From positions 1-22,929 of IMG/VR virus record IMGVR_UViG_3300020215_000142: a stretch of DNA of 22,929 nt; one strand, 5' to 3'. Shown here one piece after another: positions 1-5,090 of the stretch (its first letter is position 1; each line of letters opens with the position of its first letter). Both the position numbers and the translations under genes were made by a program. The notes under the pieces were generated by a model. That model made no database searches and was not told where the DNA came from. It saw only the letters and a program-made list of their open reading frames with translations. Source of the stretch: a virus.

Positions 1-80
1 CTGTAATACGCATCCTCAAGATCGCGGCAATCCGGACAAATATTGATCATATGCTTCGGCCCATGTTGACACGGAGTCAT
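1..80 (-). CDS. Small cysteine-rich (zinc-ribbon-like) protein, partial
   Basis: Only the first 26 codons are inside the window; the gene runs off the left edge. It begins with ATG at base 80, which overlaps the stop of the preceding gene as ATGA, so translation is probably coupled. The visible protein has a CQH near its start and a CPDC knuckle about 13 residues later, followed by RDLEDAYY. This is the layout of short phage zinc-ribbon proteins with a Cys/His pair and a CxxC pair. Function is not known; metal binding is inferred from cysteine spacing only. Confidence 0.55.
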   Translation of the reverse strand, partial: MTPCQHGPKHMINICPDCRDLEDAYY

Positions 81-199
81 TTGCGCTCCTTGGGCCTATC
101 CTTCAACTCCAACTGCCGTTTCATCTCCGCATCCAACCACGGCAACAGGGGATTGGCGTACCAGAGGAGACCTTCGAGCTTATTTAGTTTGGCTACCAC
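77..199 (-). CDS. Small hypothetical protein (40 aa)
   Basis: A 40-residue frame opens at GTG (base 199), preceded by AGAGGAG with a spacer of about 7 bases, and ends in a TGA that overlaps the next gene's ATG. The protein is an amphipathic helix with Leu and Trp (LLWYANPLLPWLD) and a charged tail rich in Lys, Arg and Glu. It shares the tight coupling seen through the rest of this operon, which is the main reason to accept it. No family recognised. It is separated from the RusA-like gene by about 300 bases that carry an inverted repeat and a predicted minus-strand terminator, so it may be expressed only by read-through. Confidence 0.5.
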   Translation of the reverse strand: MVAKLNKLEGLLWYANPLLPWLDAEMKRQLELKDRPKERK

Positions 200-226
200 G
201 TCTGACTCCTCTTGCCTGCGGCACGT

Positions 227-270
227 AAAAAAGCAAAAGCACCCGTCCGTTCGCTTCGCTCACGGCGGGG
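227..270 (-). terminator. Predicted intrinsic terminator of the early operon
   Basis: Read on the minus strand, a G/C stem (CCCCGCCGT pairing with ACGGACGGG, one bulged A) is followed by a broken run of T (TTTTGCTTTTTT). It lies downstream of the RusA-like gene and partly overlaps the left arm of the long inverted repeat. Confidence 0.5.
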
Positions 271-297
271 ATAAAAGCAAACCCATCCAAAGGTCTC

Positions 298-326
298 TTG
301 ACTTCCAGAGTGTCAAAACCTATAAT
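298..326 (+). promoter_or_regulatory. Plus-strand promoter of the small RNA
   Basis: TTGACT (298-303), a 17-base spacer and a perfect TATAAT (321-326). It points right, against the surrounding minus-strand genes, and sits within and just beyond the left inverted-repeat arm. Predicted start of transcription is near 333. Confidence 0.6.
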
Positions 327-332
327 TCTTGC

Positions 333-427
333 CGTTGCGAAGGGTGATGCCGGAGCAACTCCAAAGGTCGAAAGACTGAACAGAGTGAAGAGAAGCCCTC
401 GGAGAAATCTGGGGGCTTTTTCTTTTT
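333..427 (+). ncRNA. Putative small structured RNA (about 95 nt)
   Basis: The stretch from the predicted start near 333 to the terminator T-run has no credible reading frame. It can form a GTTGC/GCAAC stem, a short hairpin with a GNRA loop (GGTC-GAAA-GACT) and a terminator hairpin. I compared it by eye with common riboswitch cores (glycine, c-di-GMP, SAM, fluoride) and could not match it. No coding gene follows on the same strand, so a trans-acting or antisense RNA is more likely than a leader. Existence is inferred from promoter plus terminator spacing. Confidence 0.45.
393..427 (+). terminator. Intrinsic terminator of the small RNA
   Basis: An 8-bp stem (AAGCCCTC with GGGGGCTT, one G-U pair) with a 10-base loop is followed by TTTTTCTTTTT on the plus strand. 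Confidence 0.65.
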
Positions 428-502
428 GCAGCACACTCTGGGAGTCTGAGCGCCTTTGGATGCTTTTGGTTTTATCCCGCCCGTAAGGGCGGAACTTCCT
501 GG

Positions 503-907
503 CTAGTCCTTGCATTCGATCTTCCTCATCGTCACATTCACACAATGCTCAGTCTCACTGTGCCGCTTACTTGCCGAGCAACTCCACACCTGACTATCAT
601 CCCAGCCCTGCTTCTCACTCACAAGATCCACAACTACCTTCACCACGTTCTGCACGTCGGCCTTCCTGAAGTTGCCATTCTTGAAGTACCACGAATCCAC
701 TACCTCAAGCTCAACTGACACCTTATCCGCTGCCGTCACATCCCAGCCCGGCACGTACATCTTCATATTATTCTTGTACAACCTCACCTCCGGCTTCATC
801 TCAACGCGCTTCAACGCAAACATCACGTTATAAAGCGAGTTCATGCTCGGAGGCGCTGCGGGGAGCCGGAAGCATAACACTCCCGGTCCCGCAACAGTTC
901 CGCTCAC
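503..907 (-). CDS. RusA-like Holliday junction resolvase
   Basis: RusA-family enzymes are small dimeric endonucleases that cut Holliday junctions during phage recombination and resolution. The 134-residue protein shows the family layout: an N-terminal LPAAPPSMNSLYN stretch, then a D84-x-Q86-N87-x-x-K90-x-x-x-D94 motif and a DD pair at 103-104 before SQV. The usual pattern is DxDNxxK, so the second acidic residue is replaced by Gln here, which may lower activity or mean another residue takes its place. It starts at GTG 907 directly after the previous stop (TAAGTG); a second GTG at 880 would give a 125-residue protein that fits the family's normal length better. It is the last gene of the recombination cassette. 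Confidence 0.75.
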   Translation of the reverse strand: MSGTVAGPGVLCFRLPAAPPSMNSLYNVMFALKRVEMKPEVRLYKNNMKMYVPGWDVTAADKVSVELEVVDSWYFKNGNFRKADVQNVVKVVVDLVSEKQGWDDSQVWSCSASKRHSETEHCVNVTMRKIECKD

Positions 908-1441
908 TTATTCGGCTTTCTTAAAATTGCGAAGCCGTTCTCGATATGTGCCAACACCGACATAATTTCCGCTGGCATCCTTCGCAGTTTCTTCTTCGTG
1001 CTGAATATCAACCAGCACTTCACGTCCAAGAAGTTCATTCAGAAACGCATCATTCACATTCGGAGCCGGATTAAGCGCATACCCAAGCGCTTTCAAGAAC
1101 TTCACATACTCAATCTGATACTGCTTATTCTTCCACCAGTTCTTTTCAGCGCGGCCCTTCACGTTCAATTCTGCCCACACAACTAGGTCCATCATTCCCG
1201 TAAACAGCGGCTTATTCACGTACTGCGGCGCACCTTCTTCATTCGTGATTCCATCCACAATGCGCAACTCAAGCTTCAGGCTCTTAATATCTTTATCTTT
1301 ATTTGCCTGAACCGCAGCTTTCGCAATACGAACCTTCACATTGCTCGTCGCCGGAACAATCGAACGTTGCTCTTTAACCGCGCTCAAATCACCGACTACG
1401 ATCTCTTCATTCACATCAAAACCCACTTCTTCTGCACTCAT
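908..1441 (-). CDS. Single-stranded DNA-binding-like recombination protein
   Basis: A 177-residue, mostly beta-predicted protein with alternating charged strands (VKVRIAKAAVQ, LKLELRIVDG) and a conserved-looking middle with PLFTGMMDLVVWAE. It lies between the Sak4-like ATPase and the RusA-like resolvase. In many phages this slot holds an SSB or a DUF669-type DNA-binding protein that works with the annealing ATPase. The assignment therefore rests on position and general shape, not on a signature motif. It has a clear AAAAGGAG site 8 bases before ATG 1441. Other possibility: an unrelated phage replication accessory protein. Confidence 0.5.
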   Translation of the reverse strand: MSAEEVGFDVNEEIVVGDLSAVKEQRSIVPATSNVKVRIAKAAVQANKDKDIKSLKLELRIVDGITNEEGAPQYVNKPLFTGMMDLVVWAELNVKGRAEKNWWKNKQYQIEYVKFLKALGYALNPAPNVNDAFLNELLGREVLVDIQHEEETAKDASGNYVGVGTYRERLRNFKKAE

Positions 1442-1465
1442 TGTCCTTCTCCTTTTAGTTTGGCC

Positions 1466-2242
1466 TTAGGCCGTTTTGTTAACTGTATGAACCGCGTTCA
1501 CAAGCGCGCCGTAAGAAATGTTCTCAACCATCTCAGGCAGCCCTATGTTGTTCTTAGCTGGCTTTTTAAAAGAGGGGAGACACTGCGCGGTGTACTTCAT
1601 CTTGTCGCCAACTTTCTTTGCTTCAAGGAAGATGCTTGCATTGAAAAACCCTGCCGCATCGTTCCTAAAACCTCCAAGCGTGTTTGTGATCGTGCGTCCC
1701 GTCTTAGACGATTTTCCCGTCGCCTCATCGCGTTCCTCTTCTTCCATTTCATGTACCGGAACCACGACATTACAGGGGAGAGTCACGACTTCAGTGAGGA
1801 TAAAACGCGAGAGCCACCTGTTAAGCGCCCCGTACATTGCAAGCGTATCGGTTGCGCCGCTCTTGGTCGTTGACTTCTCGTACTTCTCAATGTACATCCA
1901 CCGCGCCTGCGATAAGTGAGACAAATTATCCAGAATGAATGTCTCAATCTTTCCTTCCTTCGCCCAAACTCGGCACTGATCAACATACTTCCCAAGCCTT
2001 TCAAACGTCACCTTGATATCCTCATCATCCTTCGGAGTAAAAAACTCCGCATCAACCATGTTCTCTTTCAAATGAGGATTAGAAGCTGCCGTAAGAATCC
2101 CGTTTGGTTCAATCATGGCGTAAGCCCACTTCGGAAATGTCATGGCAAAGTACGTCTTGCCAGCTCCGAACCCGCCGTTCGCTAGAATCTTAAACGTCAC
2201 CTTTTTTTCCTGAATCATCTTGCTCAAATCTTCTTTGTTCAT
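1466..2242 (-). CDS. Sak4-like RecA-fold ATPase (phage recombinase)
   Basis: A 258-residue P-loop ATPase. Walker A is GGFGAGKT (residues 23-30) and Walker B is TFILD (101-105) followed by NLSHL. The rest fits the AAA_24/Sak4 group, short RecA-core proteins that promote single-strand annealing together with an SSB in phage recombination. The neighbours support this: an SSB-like gene follows and a RecB/Cas4-type nuclease precedes, giving nuclease, annealing ATPase, SSB and resolvase in order. Its ATG at 2242 overlaps the nuclease stop as ATGA and has an AAAGGA site 6 bases upstream, so the two are translationally coupled. Confidence 0.75.
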   Translation of the reverse strand: MNKEDLSKMIQEKKVTFKILANGGFGAGKTYFAMTFPKWAYAMIEPNGILTAASNPHLKENMVDAEFFTPKDDEDIKVTFERLGKYVDQCRVWAKEGKIETFILDNLSHLSQARWMYIEKYEKSTTKSGATDTLAMYGALNRWLSRFILTEVVTLPCNVVVPVHEMEEEERDEATGKSSKTGRTITNTLGGFRNDAAGFFNASIFLEAKKVGDKMKYTAQCLPSFKKPAKNNIGLPEMVENISYGALVNAVHTVNKTA

Positions 2243-3066
2243 GCGATCCTTTCATTCTGCTTTATCGTGTACAGCAAATCCCTGATCTGTTCGTCTCCAC
2301 TTGCCATGCAAAGTTCATAATACTCACACCACGCACAGAGCTTATTAAGCGCCCTCGGCCAAACGTTTTCCCGCTTCGAGAACTCAATCTGCTTCAGCCA
2401 CTGCTCATCACTCTCGCGCCAGAACGCAATCTGTTGCGGACTCCGGTTAAACAACTGCCGCTCAAACTTGCACCAAAACCCAGCCGGTTCACCCTTGTAC
2501 ATCCGCGACCGATACCCAACCGCAATATTGTTGATGATCGCACCAGCGCAAGACCCGTACTTCTCCTTCACGTACACACAGTACCGCGTCAACTGTCCGC
2601 TCAACTCGAACCCGCGCCAGTACGTAGGGGAAGCAGTCTTACCAGTCGTCTTGTGATCCCACAGATAGATGTCGCCAGACTGCTTATTACGCGCAACCAG
2701 ATCGATATGGAGATCGTGATCCTCTCCACCGATACTCAACGTTCCTTCTTCCTCCGTGCTAAGCACTTCCCAATTGGTATCCTGACTTGCATAATGCCCG
2801 CGATAACGATTGAGACACTCGATGCCAGTTTCGGGTGTTTTCGCTTGATCAGTTTCATCAAGTCCTTGTGGATACTCCCGAAGAAACTCAGCTTTAACTT
2901 CTTCCCATCCTTTGCCGTCATAATGAGCCTTAAGTCCCGCATGGATTCCTTGGCCCCAGTTCTTGTCGTGCGCATCCGTTCCCTCCACTTGCTTAGTCAA
3001 ACCGTCGTGCTGCAACTTGTACTTGTAAGGGCAAGAGTTATACGCCTCCTTCTCGCTATACCTCAC
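2239..3066 (-). CDS. PD-(D/E)XK exonuclease with Fe-S cysteines (Cas4/RecB-like)
   Basis: Probably makes single-stranded ends for the downstream annealing ATPase. With the GTG start at 3066 the protein has 275 residues. Nuclease motifs are GxxxH-like QGIHAGL (39-45), D122 in IDLVAR, the D-x-K core WDHKT (136-140) and Q158 in SGQLTRY. Four cysteines, C12 near the start plus C244, C247 and C253 in CAWCEYYELC, match the iron-sulfur arrangement of Cas4 and AddB-type nucleases. I chose GTG 3066 because GGAGG lies 6 bases upstream and the family core begins right after it (RYSEKEAY). A longer frame from 3138 would add a Trp- and Arg-rich stretch that is the shadow of an overlapping small gene. Confidence 0.8.
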   Translation of the reverse strand: MRYSEKEAYNSCPYKYKLQHDGLTKQVEGTDAHDKNWGQGIHAGLKAHYDGKGWEEVKAEFLREYPQGLDETDQAKTPETGIECLNRYRGHYASQDTNWEVLSTEEEGTLSIGGEDHDLHIDLVARNKQSGDIYLWDHKTTGKTASPTYWRGFELSGQLTRYCVYVKEKYGSCAGAIINNIAVGYRSRMYKGEPAGFWCKFERQLFNRSPQQIAFWRESDEQWLKQIEFSKRENVWPRALNKLCAWCEYYELCMASGDEQIRDLLYTIKQNERIA

Positions 3067-3193
3067 GCCTTGCCTCCAACTCCACAAGTCTCGCCTCAAT
3101 CTGAAACTGCCGTTCCTCCAAACGCTCCAACACCTCAAAGATACTGCGCAGAATTTGAATCAACTGCTCTTGGTGGTTCATAATCTCACTCAT
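3056..3193 (-). CDS. Small coiled-coil protein (45 aa)
   Basis: This frame starts at ATG 3193, which overlaps the stop of the upstream gene as ATGA, and ends 11 bases inside the following nuclease gene. The protein is a continuous heptad-like helix (QEQLIQILRSIFEVLERLEERQ), rich in Leu, Ile, Glu and Arg, and probably oligomerises. The nuclease's ribosome binding site lies inside its 3' end, which again suggests coupling. No family recognised. Evidence is the coupling at both ends and the clean coiled-coil character. Confidence 0.6.
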   Translation of the reverse strand: MSEIMNHQEQLIQILRSIFEVLERLEERQFQIEARLVELEARREV

Positions 3194-3387
3194 ACCGTGT
3201 CCCTCGTCATAACTTTGAGACCACGATCAATGCACAGCGCCCACAGTTCAAACGCCAGCTTCTCAAGCTGCTCCTGACTTGCATAAATAAAGTGTGTCTG
3301 CATGCCATTCGCTTCCGTCAGCGCGTCCACCGGCGCAGTCGTTTCCAAGCACACGCCCCCATTCTTAAGCTCAATCACTTTAAACAC
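3190..3387 (-). CDS. Hypothetical early protein (65 aa)
   Basis: Starts at GTG 3387, with GGAGG 6 bases upstream, and overlaps the previous gene's end by 8 bases. A longer frame begins at 3432 but adds only an Arg-rich stretch (RKRRRR) that lies wholly inside the upstream gene. The protein has an N-terminal beta part (VFKVIELKNGGVCLET) and a C-terminal helix (SQEQLEKLAFELWALCID). It resembles small phage accessory proteins of unknown function; no family named. It is coupled to the coiled-coil gene downstream through ATGA. Confidence 0.55.
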   Translation of the reverse strand: MFKVIELKNGGVCLETTAPVDALTEANGMQTHFIYASQEQLEKLAFELWALCIDRGLKVMTRDTV

Positions 3388-3556
3388 TCGCCGCCTCCGC
3401 TTTCTCTGCGACCCGTTCAACAAATCGCTCAAACTGCTTCAGCTCAGCCCAGAACTCATTCATCTTTTCAACTTGCTGCATACTTGCGCCCTTCTGAGCT
3501 CTGACGATTACCTTCTGCAATAGCACCTCAATCTTATTGAACTCATCCCGAAACAT
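3380..3556 (-). CDS. Small coiled-coil protein (58 aa)
   Basis: Begins at ATG 3556 behind AAAGGAGGTGATC, a full match to the anti-Shine-Dalgarno sequence, so it should be translated strongly. A GTG six bases earlier is too close to that site. The sequence is one long amphipathic helix (FNKIEVLLQKVIVRAQKG, then FWAELKQFERFVERVAEKAE). It probably forms a homo- or hetero-oligomer, perhaps with the other coiled-coil protein in this operon. Function unknown. Confidence 0.6.
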   Translation of the reverse strand: MFRDEFNKIEVLLQKVIVRAQKGASMQQVEKMNEFWAELKQFERFVERVAEKAEAASV

Positions 3557-3567
3557 GATCACCTCCT

Positions 3568-3762
3568 TTATATTCTGATTCCCTTAATTTCATGGTCCAT
3601 GCAGCGCACGACGTAGAACCTATCCAATGGCGAACCGTACCTAAACCTTGGATCGCCAGGCTTCAGCTCCTTGTTACAGAACTGACAATACTCAATTTCT
3701 CCTTGCGTAAAGTTCTCTTCCATATGCGTTCCATGAAGCGATAATGTTTGTAGCCGTTGCAT
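3568..3762 (-). CDS. Small zinc-ribbon-like protein (64 aa)
   Basis: The start is set by AAAGGAGGTG 4-5 bases before ATG 3762. The protein carries CQFC (residues about 26-29) and, about 25 residues later, CMDH, a typical four-ligand Cys3His zinc site around a short beta hairpin (DPRFRYGSPLDRFYVV). It overlaps the previous small gene by 71 bases in another frame. That overlap is large for this operon, so one of the two may use a shorter form; an internal ATG (MEENF) would reduce it but has a poor binding site. Function unknown. Confidence 0.55.
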   Translation of the reverse strand: MQRLQTLSLHGTHMEENFTQGEIEYCQFCNKELKPGDPRFRYGSPLDRFYVVRCMDHEIKGIRI

Positions 3763-3874
3763 GGAGCACCTCCTTTTTAAAGTTGTCATGCCTGATACAC
3801 CGCTCCGGCTCACTTTCCCCGTAATGACACGTATACGCCTTGCACGTTGAACAGAATGCCCGTGCGTACTTCAT
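3692..3874 (-). CDS. Small Cys/His-rich protein (60 aa), Lar-like ending
   Basis: ATG 3874 overlaps the preceding stop as ATGA. The protein has CSTC, then C, C and H residues (TCHYGESEPERCIRH), likely one zinc site. Its end, ATNIIASWNAYGRELY, resembles the 'Ai..WN.R' tail of Lar-type restriction-alleviation zinc ribbons. That resemblance is weak and I do not assign the function. Its 3' third contains the strong ribosome binding site of the next gene. Confidence 0.5.
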   Translation of the reverse strand: MKYARAFCSTCKAYTCHYGESEPERCIRHDNFKKEVLHATATNIIASWNAYGRELYARRN

Positions 3875-4041
3875 AACCCCAACCGCTCCTTCGCTGCCTC
3901 AAACCCACACGTACACACATCCTCGCCCCAGCACCGAGCGCAATCCTCATCATGTCGCCCATACCGACCCACCACATACGCCATCTCCTGCATCCTTGCG
4001 TACAGCTCAAGTGGAAACATCTCAGCGTGCGCTTGTTTCAT
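3871..4041 (-). CDS. Small cysteine-rich protein (56 aa)
   Basis: Frame from ATG 4041, with AGGTGAG about 5 bases upstream, to a TGA overlapping the next ATG. The N-terminal half is helical (MFPLELYARMQEMAYVVGRY). The second half holds C34-x2-C37 and C43-x-C45 (CARCWGEDVCTC), a compact four-cysteine site suited to zinc. The five-base gap to the gene before and the ATGA after it make a real coding unit likely. Function unknown. Confidence 0.6.
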   Translation of the reverse strand: MKQAHAEMFPLELYARMQEMAYVVGRYGRHDEDCARCWGEDVCTCGFEAAKERLGL

Positions 4042-4046
4042 CTTGC

Positions 4047-4184
4047 TCACCTATCCTCATCTGCTTGCCACCGCTCATAGGCAAACGTTTCATACGCATC
4101 GAGACTCCCACTGCACTCTTCACTCTCGGCCCACATCGAAACTCCACACCACCTGCACCTTGCCCCTCTCCACTCGTGTCCCAT
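4047..4184 (-). CDS. Small zinc-finger-like protein (45 aa)
   Basis: Starts at ATG 4184, adjacent to a preceding TAA, with GGAGG 8 bases upstream. The core GHEWRGARCRWCGVSMWA, with a further Cys about 10 residues on (EECSG), follows the H-x(n)-CxxC-x(n)-C pattern of many short phage proteins. A competing frame (start 4231, end 4022) has a better ribosome binding site but reads as low-complexity Gly and Arg without motifs, so I prefer this one. Function unknown. Confidence 0.55.
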   Translation of the reverse strand: MGHEWRGARCRWCGVSMWAESEECSGSLDAYETFAYERWQADEDR

Positions 4185-4253
4185 TTAAGCAACCTCCACC
4201 GGGTCTCTGCCGGTACCGTTAGTGCCCACATAGACACCTCCTTTTGACTTCAT
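4185..4253 (-). CDS. Possible 22-residue coupling peptide
   Basis: A tiny frame (MKSKGGVYVGTNGTGRDPVE and two more residues) starts with an ATG overlapping the upstream stop (ATGA) and ends in TAA immediately before the next ATG (TAAATG). It spans the strong AAAGGAGGTG at about 4238-4247. It may be translated only to couple its neighbours, or it may not be a gene. Confidence 0.3.
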   Translation of the reverse strand: MKSKGGVYVGTNGTGRDPVEVA

Positions 4254-4513
4254 TTATTCCCAAGCCTCATCTTCATACGTTCTGACGCCTCTTTTTTCTG
4301 TTTTGCCGTCAAGGAGCGTGGTTTTGAAGGTAAACGCACGGCTCTACGTGGTATTTCAAAGACCCAAGATCCATCATCTAACTTCTCAGCCTTAAAGCCC
4401 CTTTTAGTCATACGCCTATAAATAGCTGGGGAAGCTGTATAGAGATTTGCCGCATCCTCTTCCTGATTAAAGTTAATGATCGTTTCCTGCTCTAACCTAG
4501 ACACCTTGGGCAT
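4250..4513 (-). CDS. Conserved-type phage hypothetical protein (87 aa)
   Basis: An 87-residue basic protein from ATG 4513, with GGAG 8 bases upstream. The N-terminal part ETIINFNQEEDAANLYTASP resembles a widespread phage family of unknown role that begins with '(I)I.FN..E..A..YT'. A basic strand-turn segment and a Lys/Arg-rich tail (SLTAKQKKEASERMKMRLG) follow, suggesting nucleic-acid contact. The gene overlaps the end of the exported protein gene by 17 bases. I give no function. Confidence 0.6.
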   Translation of the reverse strand: MPKVSRLEQETIINFNQEEDAANLYTASPAIYRRMTKRGFKAEKLDDGSWVFEIPRRAVRLPSKPRSLTAKQKKEASERMKMRLGNK

Positions 4514-4925
4514 AGAAAAACTCCACGTTTTTGAGCCAATGTTGATTTAGGGAATGGTGAGATAAAGGGGCGTATCGATCCCTTAAGAATTCAAGGTAAG
4601 ACAGCGAGGATTTCGAGCTAAACCAGCGTTTATAGGTGTTTCTTACGGTATTAAGGCAAATCTGGCGGCAATAGGAGGGATTATTCCAGTCACAACCCTT
4701 ATAAAACACGCCGTAGGGCCGGGACGCCTTACGCCCGCCCTCGGCCTGGTAGATCGCATCAACTAGCTTGGAGAAATTAGGAGTAGCTTCAGCATAGACA
4801 GGGGGACTTGCTAAGAGTAGAATTGCCACCACCGGCGCGGTAGCAAAGTGGTAATGCACGGGTCTGCAAAACCTGTATACGGCGGTTCTCAGCACTTCCA
4901 AACCCATATTAGCCTTGCTCTCCAT
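4497..4925 (-). CDS. Exported lysozyme-like protein (putative peptidoglycan hydrolase)
   Basis: A 142-residue protein with a long N-region, a hydrophobic stretch at about 28-45 (APVVAILLLASPPVYA) and a plausible signal-peptidase site after VYA. The mature part begins FSKLVDAIYQAEGG. The Glu at 62 in AEGG followed by a Y-G-V strand resembles the start of lysozyme-fold transglycosylases, and the end (YLEFLRDRYAPLS, LNQHWLKNV) looks like a complete small domain. Four cysteines could form disulfides outside the cytoplasm. It is the first gene of the early operon, directly behind promoter P1, an unusual place for an endolysin. The hydrolase role is inference; an exported early or lysogenic factor is the alternative. 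Confidence 0.5.
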   Translation of the reverse strand: MESKANMGLEVLRTAVYRFCRPVHYHFATAPVVAILLLASPPVYAEATPNFSKLVDAIYQAEGGRKASRPYGVFYKGCDWNNPSYCRQICLNTVRNTYKRWFSSKSSLSYLEFLRDRYAPLSHHSLNQHWLKNVEFFYAQGV

Positions 4926-4958
4926 ACATTACCTCCTTCCTCTGTCTATCTATCGGCA

Positions 4959-4987
4959 ACATTACCATTTAACTTTACACGTGTCAA
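4959..4987 (-). promoter_or_regulatory. Early promoter P1
   Basis: Minus strand: TTGACA (-35, 4982-4987), 17-base spacer, extended -10 TGGTAATGT (core 4959-4964, only 3 of 6 matches but with the TGn extension). It drives the operon 4925 down to 503. Its -35 box is inside an operator-like palindrome. Confidence 0.55.
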
Positions 4988-4988
4988 C
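4973..4988. promoter_or_regulatory. Operator-like palindrome copy 1
   Basis: Minus-strand GTTGACACGTGTAAAG matches the ideal palindrome CTTGACACGTGTCAAG at 14 of 16 positions and covers the P1 -35 box. Confidence 0.55.
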
Positions 4989-5017
4989 ATTATTTTTAAC
5001 TATTTTTATCATTAAAT

Positions 5018-5085
5018 TACAGTCTCAGTCTCAGTCTCAGCACAGTCCCTATAATATATATATATACGTGTTTTTTGAGACTGTA
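5018..5085. repeat. Inverted repeat with hexamer array and AT core
   Basis: TACAGTCTCA at 5018-5027 is the exact reverse complement of TGAGACTGTA at 5076-5085. Between them are three tandem AGTCTC units (5021-5038) and an alternating TA run (about 5053-5065). It lies between the helicase stop codon and promoter P1. It could end helicase transcription or serve as a protein-binding or easily melted site. Confidence 0.5.
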
Positions 5086-5090
5086 CGAAA

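Larger units (their letters stand above)
264..482. repeat. Long imperfect inverted repeat around a small RNA unit
   Basis: The arm at 264-313 and the reverse complement of 433-482 match at 38 of 50 positions without gaps. Conserved blocks are GGGATAAAA, CATCCAAAGG and CCAGAGTGT. The arms enclose about 120 bases holding a promoter-driven small RNA and its terminator. Just outside each arm is a G/C-rich hairpin (CCGCCC-GTAA-GGGCGG on the right, a bulged CCCG/CGGG stem on the left). The element fills the only large gap in the minus-strand operon. It could be an inserted MITE-like element or a phage-borne RNA cassette. Confidence 0.6.

Noticed and set aside
65-79. GTTGACACGGAGTCA, similar to the operator palindrome
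   Set aside because: It lies within coding sequence on the opposite strand from the gene's promoter direction, has only one good half-site, and no -10 box follows.
180-545. A 121-codon open frame on the minus strand
   Set aside because: It runs through the inverted repeat, the small-RNA terminator and the end of the RusA-like gene, has no good start signal, and its repeated peptide pieces come from the repeat arms read through.
4022-4231. A 70-codon minus-strand frame with an excellent ribosome binding site
   Set aside because: The protein is Gly/Arg-rich with no motif. The overlapping frame 4047-4184 has a clear zinc-type motif and better fit to its neighbours. The binding site could instead serve the tiny frame at 4185-4253.
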